Source of the DNA: Sipunculus nudus
Lineage: Eukaryota > Annelida > Sipuncula > Golfingiida > Sipunculidae
Assembly (NCBI GenBank): GCA_026874595.1
Contig: CM049320.1
Location: 16,320,988 to 16,384,987 of the forward strand
DNA length: 64,000 nt
Direction: 5' to 3'
Of the stretch, positions 49,001 through 57,639 are shown piece after piece (within the stretch, counting starts at the first letter, position 1; each line of letters opens with the position of its first letter). A program made the position numbers and the translations under genes. The notes beneath the pieces are model-generated. The model saw nothing but the letters and a program-made list of their open reading frames with translations. It did not search any database and was not told the origin of the DNA.

Positions 49001-50740
49001 ACATGGCCCATTACCACTGGTTACACAGGCGGCTGCCGGCCAGCCGTGGCATGGGGAAAACCCAGAGCAGACATCATTCCCTGTGTATCACCGTTTCTTA
49101 GGATAATACATATTCTTCTAATCAGCATTTAAAGTGGACAAACACTGTCTAAGTGGTATGTTATATGCGTATTTGATAAGAATAATTTTATTTCTTAACG
49201 AATACGACATTTTCAGATGAAATATAAGAATTTAATTGTCATGTGGAATGTCTCCAGTTTCCTCAAATCATCTTCTAGGGCTCTTTCACAGCGTAGCATA
49301 GTAAGAGAGGACGGATGCTAGGGCTAATCCTTTTTATGTTTATGGCAAGGTAATACATGGTAAACTTTGGTATGTAAACTAAGCAAGGTTAACATCAGAT
49401 CCAAAACAAGAATTATTTAAAAATATGCCTACCAATAACATCCTTTTTTTATTTAATATATATAAATATATTCATAAATGTTATCCTACAGTAATAGAGC
49501 TGGGTCTCACTGATTTGATGAAAGAAGATGAAAGAGGATGAAAGGAGATGAAAGAAAGATAAAATAACCAGTATTAATTAAAATTTACTTTAAAAATTCA
49601 TAATTTACCATTATTTATTGTATAACTTGCATATCTGGTAATTATAAATGAATTCTCTTGAGATCTATTGACTTTTAATACACTTTTAGTGTACATCTGA
49701 ATTATGTCCTCTATCTCTTATTCAGACTGGTACCCTGCCATATAAAGAAAGTCATTGGCCAAACCTGCTGACATACTCTAAATGTGTGTGTCTGCATGTT
49801 AATTCTGAATAAAAAGAATATTGCATAGCTTAAAAGTTACATTCATGTTATTCTCATAAGATATAATATTTGTAATCTTTGCATGGTTAGTTGCATATAT
49901 ATAGTGTCCACAGTTTCTATATTTATAATGTATATTATATATTTATTTTCAGTATATCGTTACTGTAAACAAAATATTGCTTATTTTATCATTTACTCTT
50001 AAAATTAAATTAAAGGTGTGTTTGAAGAGCCATTATGCTGTGTATAGTGTGCCACGCTATAATTTGTGTTCCATCTTTCCATATATACTTTAAAAATATA
50101 AAAAGACATATCTATAATCATATCAAAATTATGTTTAAGCACAGCAAACATATAGCTCATTAACCAGTTCTCTTCTTGTGTAATGGGGATATTACAAGCA
50201 CCTGTGTGGTGCTACGGTACTAGTCTATACAAAGCAATGGGTATGTAAAACTGAGACAACCTGGCTGAAACTGAACTAACTACTATATACTGAATATAAT
50301 TAACTTTTTTTTGTTACCTCAGGTATATTATTGATAAAACATTAATAAAATTTGGTAAATTATGGAATTTTGAAGTTAAAATTATTTTAACTGTTTAGTT
50401 AAATCCTCTTTCATCTTCTTTCATGCTCTTTCATCTTCTTTCATCAAATTAGTGAGACCCATAGAGCTGCTGTGAATGAATATCTATTCTAACAAACGCT
50501 TATCTGTTCCATATAACATGGGGACTGGTAACTCCTAGGGGGAGTGGAAATAAGCACTTCCAAAAGTTAATGCAGTGCCAGTGATTGAATAAGCTGACAC
50601 TTTGAGTGTGACAGTGACACGGATGTTGGGCGATAAAATAAGTAACTTACGAAGGATCCTCCCCCAACTCTCCGTTTATTGCCGAATCTGTCCTTGACAA
50701 GGCTCCTGCCTACAACCGCCTTGTCTTTCTTTCTGCCCAT
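23452..50740 (-). CDS. LSG1: LSG1, large-subunit (60S) GTPase 1; 14 coding exons
   Basis: Predicted 778 residues from exons 50740-50651, 42289-42163, 41678-41558, 40021-39935, 38419-38333, 37451-37308, 34754-34673, 34063-33278, 32195-31950, 31423-31300, 30015-29936, 28705-28592, 27757-27716 and 23658-23452; all junctions are GT-AG and phase-consistent. The protein is a circularly permuted YlqF/YawG-family GTPase: NKAD (G4, residues 209-212) precedes the P-loop GYPNVGKSS (510-518) and DCPG (554-557). Known role: cytoplasmic GTPase that acts late in 60S maturation and drives release of the export adaptor NMD3. It is longer than human LSG1 (658 residues) because of a large acidic, Ser/Thr-rich insert between G4 and G1. 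The basic C-terminus ([14 protein letters not shown]) is conserved. Identity is certain; exon edges were read by eye. Confidence 0.95.
23854..24560 (+). repeat. Two tandem 5' fragments of the hairpin-ended repeat
   Basis: AAACAAGGGACC starts at 23854 and again at 24178. Each copy continues GCTCAGCTGTTATAT and the GACTTGGCCATATAACT block, and resembles 11947-12420. They lie in LSG1 intron 13. Confidence 0.7.
24787..27315 (+). mobile_element. Long hairpin-ended repeat in LSG1 intron 13 (3' end missing)
   Basis: Begins AAACAAAGGACCCATGGGTCA. The first 450 bases are near-identical in inverted orientation to 53537-53080. The second part holds three tandem units of about 0.5 kb (starting about 25790, 26320 and 26890), each with the GTTTGGGCCCATAACTT and GGTAGG-GATTTTGG blocks. 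No terminal hairpin is found before 27716, so the copy is 3'-truncated. No protein encoded. Confidence 0.7.
27716..27757 (-). CDS. LSG1: LSG1 exon 13, residues 697-710
   Basis: A 42-base micro-exon encoding [14 protein letters not shown], found from TTATTTGCAG and GTAAGT sites in the correct phase. It aligns with the family's KTFF region. Confidence 0.85.
28120..28445 (+). repeat. 3' end fragment of the hairpin-ended repeat
   Basis: Ends with the family hairpin at 28412-28444 (TAGCTCATCATGACC...GTCAGCTGAGCTA), preceded by a decayed GGACAATGG block. It lies in LSG1 intron 12 (27758-28591). Confidence 0.5.
28592..28705 (-). CDS. LSG1: LSG1 exon 12, residues 659-696
   Basis: Encodes [20 protein letters not shown] onward to SSGK; GKLLYCHPPPG is conserved in animals. 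Donor GTAGAT. Confidence 0.92.
28845..29100 (+). repeat. Dispersed repeat fragment related to 22300-22560
   Basis: Collinear text includes CTTTTTCCTTATAAAATCTA, TTTTTGCA, TTGAGATAGTATGG and a decayed GACGGACGATGCCAC block. LSG1 intron 11. Confidence 0.6.
29936..30015 (-). CDS. LSG1: LSG1 exon 11, residues 632-658
   Basis: Encodes [20 protein letters not shown] and LKDYLN; RGFMT and ARxILKDY are conserved. Donor GTAAGT. Confidence 0.94.
31300..31423 (-). CDS. LSG1: LSG1 exon 10, residues 591-631
   Basis: Encodes [20 protein letters not shown] and [13 protein letters not shown], aligning with the LSG1 region after G3. Donor GTAAGT. Confidence 0.94.
31950..32195 (-). CDS. LSG1: LSG1 exon 9, residues 509-590, P-loop and G3
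   Basis: Encodes [16 protein letters not shown] (G1), [15 protein letters not shown] (G2 region), [11 protein letters not shown] (G3) and [18 protein letters not shown]. All nucleotide-binding residues expected for the family are present. Confidence 0.97.
33278..34063 (-). CDS. LSG1: LSG1 exon 8, residues 247-508, acidic linker
   Basis: A 786-base exon. Residues about 255-292 are strongly acidic (runs of Glu/Asp), followed by about 170 Ser/Thr/Asn-rich residues of low complexity, then [20 protein letters not shown] and EYVTVGM, which lead into the P-loop. The equivalent human linker is also acidic but much shorter. The linker is probably disordered. Acceptor TGTTCCAG at 34064; donor GTAAGT at 33277. 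Confidence 0.92.
34673..34754 (-). CDS. LSG1: LSG1 exon 7, residues 219-246
   Basis: Encodes [24 protein letters not shown] is the G5-like motif. Donor GTATGG. Confidence 0.93.
34808..34982. mobile_element. TA-flanked MITE, CAGTGGGACCTC family
   Basis: Ends CAGTGGGACCTC and GAGGCTCCACTG are inverted; TA flanks both sides. 175 bp. Similar in ends and internal wording (GGACACCTC-type) to 4574-4752. In LSG1 intron 6, only 54 bases from exon 7. Confidence 0.6.
35071..36396. mobile_element. 1.33-kb TA-flanked terminal-inverted-repeat element
   Basis: The left end CCGTTTCCCCCCGTGGATAA and the right end read inward CCGTTTACCCTCATGGATAA match, and an inner TTATACGCA / TGTATAATACGCA pair follows. 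TA flanks at 35069-35070 and 36397-36398. No transposase frame is recognisable inside, so it is non-autonomous. Located in LSG1 intron 6. Confidence 0.7.
36822..36870 (+). repeat. G-rich tract with four long G runs
   Basis: Runs of 7, 11, 11 and 9 G separated by single T, followed by AAGGG. On the plus strand this can form a G-quadruplex; the LSG1 transcript carries the C-rich complement in intron 6. Confidence 0.85.
36890..37285 (+). repeat. Dispersed repeat, second copy at 56.10-56.45 kb
   Basis: Shared blocks ATTCACTTATT, AAATGCCCTGAAAAT and ACAAACCAACACACACAC, ending in the inverted CCTCCTCGCAGAGGAG. Overlaps the region just 3' of exon 6. Confidence 0.5.
37308..37451 (-). CDS. LSG1: LSG1 exon 6, residues 171-218, start of GTPase domain
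   Basis: Encodes [18 protein letters not shown] and [16 protein letters not shown] and NKAD (G4) open the circularly permuted GTPase domain. Donor GTAAAC. Confidence 0.95.
38333..38419 (-). CDS. LSG1: LSG1 exon 5, residues 142-170
   Basis: Encodes [20 protein letters not shown], a hallmark of the family just before the GTPase domain. Donor GTATGA; acceptor TTTGTAG. Confidence 0.94.
39935..40021 (-). CDS. LSG1: LSG1 exon 4, residues 113-141
   Basis: Encodes [12 protein letters not shown] and FLEWRRKLA, aligning with the LSG1 block NFLEWRRQL. Donor GTGAGT. Confidence 0.92.
41004..41160. repeat. Two-copy tandem repeat, period about 85 bp
   Basis: GGTGAGATGTTCC at 41004 and about 41088, each followed by CGTCCC and AACCCACAAC. 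LSG1 intron 3; no function visible. Confidence 0.6.
41558..41678 (-). CDS. LSG1: LSG1 exon 3, residues 73-112
   Basis: Encodes [10 protein letters not shown] through LLRIPR; the IPRRP motif is split with exon 4. Acceptor TTATAG; donor GTCAGT. Confidence 0.92.
41925..42130 (+). repeat. Diverged direct repeat with 49.10-49.33 kb
   Basis: Shared blocks include TGGTATGTTATAT, TGGAATGTCT and CAGCGTAGCATAG-like text in the same order and orientation. It ends 32 bases before the donor side of exon 2. Identity is roughly two thirds by eye. Confidence 0.5.
42163..42289 (-). CDS. LSG1: LSG1 exon 2, residues 31-72
   Basis: Encodes [20 protein letters not shown] and [10 protein letters not shown], the best conserved N-terminal block of LSG1. 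Acceptor ATCATAG at 42290; donor GTAATA at 42162. Confidence 0.93.
42543..42870 (-). promoter_or_regulatory. LSG1: Candidate internal promoter and alternative non-coding first exons of LSG1
   Basis: Lies inside intron 1. A strong ETS-type site ACCGGAAGTT occupies 42861-42870 (minus strand). A possible exon starts nearby and ends at 42779 before GTAAGT. A second exon spans 42707-42543, with acceptor TTGTCTTAACTCAG and donor GTATGT. Its 52-codon open frame (42703-42545) ends in TAATG, and the overlapping ATG is the last three bases of the exon. It splices in phase 0 to CTCCAC of exon 2 to give [10 protein letters not shown]. Included between exons 1 and 2 this exon would bring a stop, so it only makes sense as an alternative start. 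The RNA itself is not demonstrated. Confidence 0.55.
43625..43698. repeat. TA microsatellite
   Basis: Nearly pure TA repeats with a few TATG interruptions. Confidence 0.95.
45988..46066. repeat. TA microsatellite
   Basis: About 75 bases of almost uninterrupted TA repeats. Confidence 0.95.
46536..48200. other. LSG1 intron 1 sequence, no gene seen
   Basis: AT-rich; no recognisable coding exon. A short ATG followed by GTAATA at about 46590 could be read as a plus-strand first exon, but nothing downstream supports it. Confidence 0.4.
48205..48545. repeat. ATGT/TATG-type microsatellite region
   Basis: Imperfect GTAT repeats with TATA and CATG variants; open frames on both strands here are artefacts of the repeat. 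Confidence 0.9.
48704..48739. repeat. Perfect 17-bp inverted repeat with 2-base centre
   Basis: ATGCGGCGGTATCCAGG, then GT, then its exact reverse complement. GC-rich and CpG-rich inside AT-rich intron 1. Confidence 0.9.
49100..49330 (+). repeat. Diverged direct repeat of 41.93-42.13 kb
   Basis: See partner at 41925. This copy lies 170 bases upstream of the 49.5-kb transposon-like element, in LSG1 intron 1. Confidence 0.5.
49502..50460. mobile_element. 959-bp TIR element with 8-bp target duplication
   Basis: Inverted ends begin GGGTCTCACT and continue TTTGATGAAAGAAGATGAAA for about 65 bases with few mismatches; the target duplication ATAGAGCT is at 49494-49501 and 50461-50468. No coding capacity. 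The 8-9-bp duplication and G-rich start suggest a Mutator-, Merlin- or hAT-related non-autonomous element; the superfamily is unresolved. It ends 190 bases downstream of LSG1 exon 1. Confidence 0.78.
50651..50740 (-). CDS. LSG1: LSG1 exon 1, residues 1-30
   Basis: ATG at 50740-50738 in context CACCATGG; encodes [20 protein letters not shown] and on to GGGSF, then a GTAAGT donor. The basic MGR- start matches the N-terminus of animal LSG1. It joins in phase 0 to LHTSDLNDG of exon 2 across an intron of 8.36 kb. Confidence 0.88.
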
Positions 50741-50876
50741 GGTGAGAAAACAGTATAATATCTTCTTGTTCCCTTGTCAGTCCTCCTTTTATGACAGCCT
50801 GTCAAACTGACATCAACACACACTGACAGCGTGTTTCGCCACAGCTGTGTAATAGCAAGTCCGCAGTAAATAGAAC

Positions 50877-50893
50877 GGGGGGGGGGGGGGGGG
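50877..50893 (+). repeat. Run of 17 G upstream of LSG1
   Basis: An uninterrupted G tract about 140 bases upstream of the LSG1 start codon (minus-strand C tract in the promoter region). Confidence 0.9.
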
Positions 50894-50938
50894 AGGGTAG
50901 TTTCTCTCTTTAGCTCTAGATGTCGCTGTTACTTTTGT

Positions 50939-52028
50939 TAGCTCAGCTGACTATAAGTCATCTGAGCTATAGTCGTGGTCCATTGTCCGTCGTCCGTCTG
51001 TCTGTCCGTCCTTCCGTCCGTAGATGTGGCACGTTTTGAAACCGTAAGACCTAGGAATCCAAAATTCGGCATAATGTTAGATGTCCCCAAGATATCCTAC
51101 CAAGCCGAAAACTGGGTCTTTGCGACTTCGTTCCTTTGAGGAATTAAGGAAAAACCTAAATTTTTTGTTTATTAAAAACCTATTTTCACACTTCAGGACT
51201 GCCTAATATAAAAACCACTCATCTGTTTTTCCTCATATTTACCATAAATAATCTTCTATATAGGTCCTATGTACATGCCAGAAATTAGGTCTGTTAAAAA
51301 AAAGTTATGGGTCTAAACATAATGCATTATGTAAATAATCAGGAAAGAAATTTCATCACTTAACACAAATTTTTTAAAGCTAAGCACTTTTTTTTTTCCA
51401 GTAATATTACTTTTATTAATCAAAATTAAATTGTATACCCAAAATTAGATCAAAATCTTTTAAATTTTTTTAAAATATTAGCCCAAAAAAAATTGGTACC
51501 TTAAATTTTGCCCAAATTTTACCATGGCACTTTTTTTTCCTGTAACTGCTGTGGATTTAATTTTCAAAGCATGTTTTTGTTAACATTTCAACTATTTACA
51601 CCAAAAATTTGAAACCAGTTGATAAAAAACTGTAGATTTTATTCGTTTTCAAGCACCATGTCACATATTGTTTACATCAAGCTAGTGTTATGCAGTTTGC
51701 TAGAGCTCAGCTCCCCAGCTTCAGCTCTAAATTCTTTAAATTTGGCATATAGTTGGATGTCTCCAAAATCTCCTATCATGCCAAGAATTTGGTCTCTATA
51801 GGACTTAATTCCTTCGAGATATTAATGAAAAACTTCACTTTTCCATTAAAAACCCATTGTTACACTTTAAGACTGCCTAATATCAAAACTGATCTGACTT
51901 TGATCATATATAATATACATATTTTTCTATACATTCGCTATGCACATGCCAGAAATGATGTCAGTATTGCGTATTTTTTTAAAGTTATGCGCCATAACAT
52001 AATGCACCTTTTTTTTTAAAAAATCAAG

Positions 52029-52071
<43 letters not shown>

Positions 52072-53537
52072 CTCACCTAAGATTAGAATTGTTGAAGCTG
52101 GAGACTTTTTTTCAGGAATATAACTTTATTTAATCAAGATTCAATTGTTTACCAAAATTAGATCTGAATTTCGCAAAATTTTCAAGTTATTAGCATAAAT
52201 AAAAAATCAATACCTCAAATTTTGTCCAACTTTGGCAATGGCACGTTTTTTCCCTGTAAGCACTGTTGATTTAATTTCACAGCAATTATACATAAGGATT
52301 TAATCTTTTAAAATCTGAAATTTCAAAGGAATTGATTGTTAGGGTAGCTTTTATTCAAGTTTTCATACGCCATGTCATGTGTTGTTTACATCTAGCCCAC
52401 CTAGTAGTACAGCCTTCACTTGCATTATGTAACCCATCCCAGGCAGGTTGCCTTGGCTCAGCTTGGCCACTACTAGCAGGCTTCCCCTCTGCCCTGCACC
52501 CCCCCCCCCTAGATGGTGCATTAACTAGATGAATGTTATAATTTTCTGTATTTCATTTTATTCTTGGCTATGCAACGCTCCATTTTAGGTTTTGTATTTA
52601 CCACCAGGGTTACAATGATTAAAGTGCACATTTAATTGTGTGCACAAAGTTGTGTATTGCTATGAAAGTGTGGATGTTCATCTGATAAGTAATTACTTGA
52701 GAAGAGTAAAAACTTTACCAGGTGTGAAATTGACTATTAATTCCAGTAATAAATTAAAGCTTAGATTGTAATTAGCATAATGATATTGTTTGTCCCTCAT
52801 TCAAGCAACAGTGTGTATACTTTATTTGAAAAGATGTTTTTATTTTACCAAATTCACTGAATTTTTTATTTTATTTTGGTGAATAAGATTAAGCATGTAC
52901 TGAAAACTCCAATGTGCAAAACTTTTTAATAGTGATTTTAAGGAATAATCTTGTAGATGCCATGTTGTGGCATTATTTTCTTTTAAATTCAGTGTAAACA
53001 TTTGTTATTTAAAGATAATAAAATGTATAAATGTGTATGCACAATATGACCCAATATGAGCTACACTCTGGATATATAATGATTGCAACTTAGAATTCTA
53101 ATATTTTAACTTATATTTTCAGTGTTTCTAATACAAATTTATAAAACTTGTAAATAAAAAAAAATTAATCAGATAAAAACTATTTTAATAGAGAAAGTGG
53201 ATATGCTTAAATAATAGGCTTATATATAAACTCAAATGCATTATTCCCTTGAAAGTGAAATAAAGGTATTAGTCCATCTGCCCACTTCCCTGTCTGTATA
53301 TTTTTCATATGCATCACAGTATCTCAAAACTTTTACTGTTTTTCTTCATGACAGTCTTGTCAGAGTATTAGTTTGCGATTATATATTTAGAACTTTACTA
53401 TAACCAAGTAGGAGTTTCTGTTTCCTCTTAGCTTCTCATATGCTTATATAAATGAAAAACATTAAAATAGAATATTTTGCATTTGCAAAAATTTCAACCT
53501 TAAGCTGAGCGCCGTGACCCATGGGTCCCTTGTTTTT
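50939..53537 (-). mobile_element. Complete hairpin-ended repeat upstream of LSG1, inverted relative to 24.8 kb
   Basis: Read on the minus strand it starts at 53537 with AAACAAGGGACCCATGGGTC and GGCGCTCAGCTTAAGG, passes through tandem units shared with the 24.8-27.3 kb copy, an ACGG-type stretch (about 50995-51020) and the family hairpin at 50939-50969. An internal TA microsatellite lies at 52029-52069. Its outer 450 bases are about 93 percent identical by eye to 24787-25240. The hairpin end is about 200 bases upstream of the LSG1 ATG. Confidence 0.75.
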
Positions 53538-54690
53538 ATAGGCGCCAAATCACTGGGTGCAGGTTGAACTCTGGTGGTTCATTGTCAAAGTCACTCAGCT
53601 GACTAAAACCATGCTTGAATAATAATTTAATTCAGAAATATATAAGGCCTCAGGCCTTTAGCTGTTAAAATGCCTTAGTATTTTTTATGTTTAATCAGTT
53701 TATACTGCATAAGATTTAGGCCTAGTCATTGCGTAATTTCATTTTGTATTTTGACAATCGCCTTTATATGGTTTGTATCATTTTATCAGAATTTTACATT
53801 TAAAAACACTTTTGAACACTCTGTGAGTGAAAAGAGTGCTTTTTAAATAATAATGATAATAATAATAAAAAGTATAGTTATAATTAATTAGAGTTCCATG
53901 CATCCATATGTCATACAGAGTATAAACAAAATATACAACAATGTAACAAATGTAACAAATAATGTGAGGGAAAATAAAAAAAATAACAATATAAATAAAA
54001 CAATAAGCAACAAAAAAGTAAATTAACGATGACAATTTATAATACATGCATTTTTTTATAAATGCTAATAACAGAAAATCATCATTGAAAGATAATTTCA
54101 ACCATATACATGTACACACAAAAGATATGTTTATGAATATACATTTTTCATTTATCATACACGCCAGCTTGTCTTGTTGGTCTTAACTAGATAAAAAAAG
54201 AAACTGGTATATAATAAAATTAAAATTATTTAGTAAAGTTTTGTTATTGTTTAAGGTGAGAATTTAGTCCTACCTATGTTTGGCACGATACCTGCGGCGT
54301 AGGTATCAACTATAATGGTCTGGTTACCGCCTCGTAAGAAGGTTCAGATAAAACGATATAGAATTCTTTACCCTGAAAAAATCGCTTAAAACCGATTGTG
54401 TTTATAACAGAGAAACATTTGGGACCTGTAGTATATAATGACCAGCCGGAGGGAATTTCCTTTGTTCCATGACGTTGTACTCGTTTGGTTAAAGGTAAAT
54501 TTAAAGTACATTTGTATTTGGATAATCATGTGCATTACCAGACGCCATTAGTTAATTTTGGCTATATACAAACTTTTCCAGCAAAACCATACAAACACGG
54601 TCTTCCTTACGCTCCCGAGGCAGCTTGCGCTTCTAAAGAAGCTAAAGATTTTCGCGCTGCCTGCTTTAACCGTTTATGATGCACTTAAAC
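53538..54690. other. Intergenic AT-rich DNA, no gene seen
   Basis: The longest frame (53778-54158, minus) is low-complexity Tyr/Ile/Phe-rich and has no recognisable domain. Confidence 0.45.
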
Positions 54691-55110
54691 ACCAGGTGGT
54701 GCACATGTATTGGCCTGTCTGCTAAAAAAAACTGCTGATGTGACGAGCAGCCAACCAAATGCATGTCAGCAAATACTCGACAGGCATCAGGCTCCGGCCA
54801 GAAACCACGTGAGGGGCAATTCTCTCTGAGCCTGTGGCCTAGCAGCTGTTCAAACGATCGCCGGGGCGATGAGCTGTCACTCAAAACAAAATGAACAACA
54901 TTGGCTCCGTGTATTCCTTGCTTGGCTGGTAAACCGTGTTGTCTTCAGCACAGGGTCTTATCTGATTGGACCAAAATACAGTGCTCCCCTCTTGTGTAGA
55001 GTTTCAGGATACGAGGTCATAACGAACAGCGCTTACGATATAGGTAGTTGGCCTATGGGTAAAGCGCTGTGTAAAGAGCGTAGAACTTCTTGTCCGAGAT
55101 TCAACCATCT
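54690..55110. repeat. Dispersed repeat, inverted copy of 7.19-7.73 kb
   Basis: The two matching blocks lie next to each other here with no spacer, so this copy is the more compact one. Class unknown. Confidence 0.6.
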
Positions 55111-55848
55111 CATATTGTTTTTGCTTCTGTGTGTATGTAAACACATGCAGTCAACATGTGTCTGTTTACCATAACAATTCCCGAACAAGTAGAAGTAACA
55201 CGAAAAAAAGACACGGAAGAAACACCGGTTGGAAAAATCTTTATCTGTGAAGTCCAACGGTTTTATAAAGAAATATTGGCCGATGCTATAAAATTTAAAG
55301 AAGAAAACACTATATTTTGTTTACATTTAACATAACTGGTATGTGATTATATAATATTAGGTTCCTTTAAATGTTTGATATGGCTTGACTCAGTTACCCT
55401 TGGGAAGAGGATTTATCGACTTCCATGGATTATAGAGGTACGTATATCACACTTTGCTCAAAGCCGGGGAATCATACGATCACCTTCGTTTGTGAGTGAG
55501 GTTCGGCGGCTCCTCGGTGTTATGTCCCAGCACTGGGGATGACACACACCCAGGACCTTGCTGGAGTGGTACACCGCGCCTGGTTGAAGTTAGGATTCTA
55601 CCTCACATCTGTACGTCGGTCACTCCAGAGTCACATGAGAAGTCCAGCTGCTGGTCACTAATTTTTTGTGATTCCTTCGTTCCTGACAGAAGATCGGCAG
55701 AACTTCAATATATACTTCACCTTACAGGTAAGGGTCCTTTAATTTTCAATTGTTGCGGGTAATTGTAATAAGCTCCTGTCATGGATGTAGTCCCAAACCG
55801 GAATGGAAATCTGCAGATGTTCTTAGTTAAGAGAGCAAAAAAAAAAAC
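55111..55848. other. Intergenic, possible untranslated exon, no coding gene seen
   Basis: A moderately GC-rich stretch at 55480-55735 ends at CTTACAG|GTAAGG, a good donor site. It could be a 5' untranslated exon or part of a repeat; no downstream exon was found. Confidence 0.25.
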
Positions 55849-55921
55849 AGAGAGAGAGAGAAAGAGAGAGAGGGAGAGTGTGAGAGAGAGAGCGAGGGAG
55901 AGAGAGAGAGAGAAGGGGGGG

Positions 55922-55986
<65 letters not shown>

Positions 55987-56096
55987 CGAAAGACAAAGAG
56001 ACAGAGAGAGAGAGAGTGAAAAAGAGTCAGAAAAAGTGAGAGACAGAAAGACAAACAGAACGAGACAGACAGACAGACAGAGACACAGACAGATAT
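55849..56096. repeat. GA / GACA microsatellite
   Basis: GAGA repeats followed by repeated CAGA units; open frames on both strands are repeat artefacts. Confidence 0.95.
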
Positions 56097-56450
56097 ATTC
56101 TAATTTTTATACTCTGGCGAGGATAAATGTACAAGTAACTAGAAATCTACATTCTAATTAATGCAAGCCTCCGCCATTCACTTATTCATCCCTTATTTCC
56201 AGGTTTATTCGTGCGCAAATAAGAATACATTGTTAAATATATCTTTATGACCTTCCTGGATCCAGATCACGTACCGGATCAACACCAAAATTTAATCAAT
56301 TTTTCATTGGTGCATTCCCAAAATGCCCTGAAAATGTTATGAGATTCCTTTCAAGATTGCGTGATTAATATTATGAACAAATATACACACCGCACACAAA
56401 CACACGAACGGGGATGAATGCATACCCCCATGGGGGAGGCAATTAATCCA
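56097..56450 (+). repeat. Dispersed repeat, second copy of 36.89-37.29 kb
   Basis: Collinear blocks AACTAGAAATCT, ATTCACTTATT, AAAATGCCCTGAAAATG and an ending with inverted CCCCCATGGGGGAGG. Confidence 0.5.
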
Positions 56451-56514
56451 ACTTATTGTTTTGACAAATAATTCAAAGGTTGACAAAGAAATTTGTGCGA
56501 TTGGGTAAGAGTGT

Positions 56515-57616
56515 TGTCACCAGAAATCGGTGACAATATGTACGGTGTTTTGTATCATAGTTTAACGAAGTCTGTTCTCTATTGATATTGACGTGAAGCG
56601 TCATCCTAAAGCGTTGACAGGTCTTGATTGTATATATATATATATTGTGTATTCTTGTATGGAATCCCATCGGCTATCAGCTGATTTATCCGTGTCACGC
56701 ATCGTGTGTAATTATTACATTTTGGTATGTGGGTCGCCATGGTGACGCTAACAGTCAAACTAGGTCACATATATCCTTATATGGGACACTTGAGCCATAA
56801 GCCAATCAGAGAACCGGATCACCGTATTGTGACGACGATTGTGACGTCAGAGTTCAGGGAGAGACGCTGGAAGCTGCCTTCAGTTGGGTCTTGAAGCTTG
56901 AGGTGGCAGCACGCACGAACGGGAGTAGGAACATTGAAACGCCAGGAACGGCATAGAAGCAAGCTTCTACAAGGACCCAGCTCATGAGAACTCAGCCGTG
57001 CTGCCGAAAGAGCTTCGTATTGGCGATATAGAGAGAGCGCGCTCGTCACCTGCCGGCCTAGTTCAGCTTGACCTAGATACATAACCGCCGTAAGCCGAGA
57101 AACCATTGCTACACGAGCAAGGTCAAGGACTCTAAGCTATACGTAAACAAAGACAAGCAAGATCAGTTGAAGATCGCTAAACTCAGAAAGACTAGATCTA
57201 TATGGTACTAACCATACGCTAGATTCTACACTAAACAGTAACCAGAGATCTCTGAAGGAACTGGACTTTATGGTTTTTTTTTATACAAACCACGGACTCG
57301 GTAAATATCCTGTATTTTTAATGTGAAGGACTGTCGCATTGACACATCAACGCACACACACTTACATCTACGTCTTTGTAAGTATTGTCTTGAATTATAT
57401 TTATGAATTTAACCTGATGTCTCATAGTTTCTATTGATCTGGGTGTATGATTGTCTGGTATTTTTATACACGTCCTTAAAAGAACCTGGAAATGTCACCT
57501 GTAATGACCGGGATCTAATTTCTTGATTAATGAAATCAAGTGGCGAGCGTTAACCCATCCTATTGTTTTATAGGATATATCCGTTGTAAAGTTTTCATGT
57601 TAAGTTAGGGGTGACA
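56515..57616 (+). repeat. 5' LTR
   Basis: 1102 bases, TGTCACC...GGTGACA. It differs from the 3' LTR at about two substitutions (near 56820 and 57403) and one T in a homopolymer (57247-57255). A TA-rich TATA-like stretch at 56631-56643 may be the promoter core. Confidence 0.95.
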
Positions 57617-57621
57617 TTGTA

Positions 57622-57639
57622 TGGCGAGCGTGCCAGGAT
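57622..57639 (+). promoter_or_regulatory. Primer-binding site
   Basis: TGGCGAGCGTGCCAGG begins five bases after the LTR and starts with TGG, complementary to a tRNA 3' CCA end. The priming tRNA was not identified. Confidence 0.6.

Noticed and set aside
46240-50740. Alternative idea that 50651-50740 is a separate gene rather than LSG1 exon 1
   Set aside because: Its peptide matches the LSG1 N-terminus, and its donor phase joins exactly to exon 2, so the long intron is the better explanation.
55781-56161. 126-codon Arg/Glu-rich frame and its Ser/Leu-rich antisense
   Set aside because: Encoded entirely by the GA/GACA microsatellite.
56819-57106. 95-codon minus-strand frame in the LTR, repeated at 62379-62708
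   Set aside because: It is present only because the LTR is duplicated; no known LTR-encoded protein is recognised and the frame is antisense to the element.
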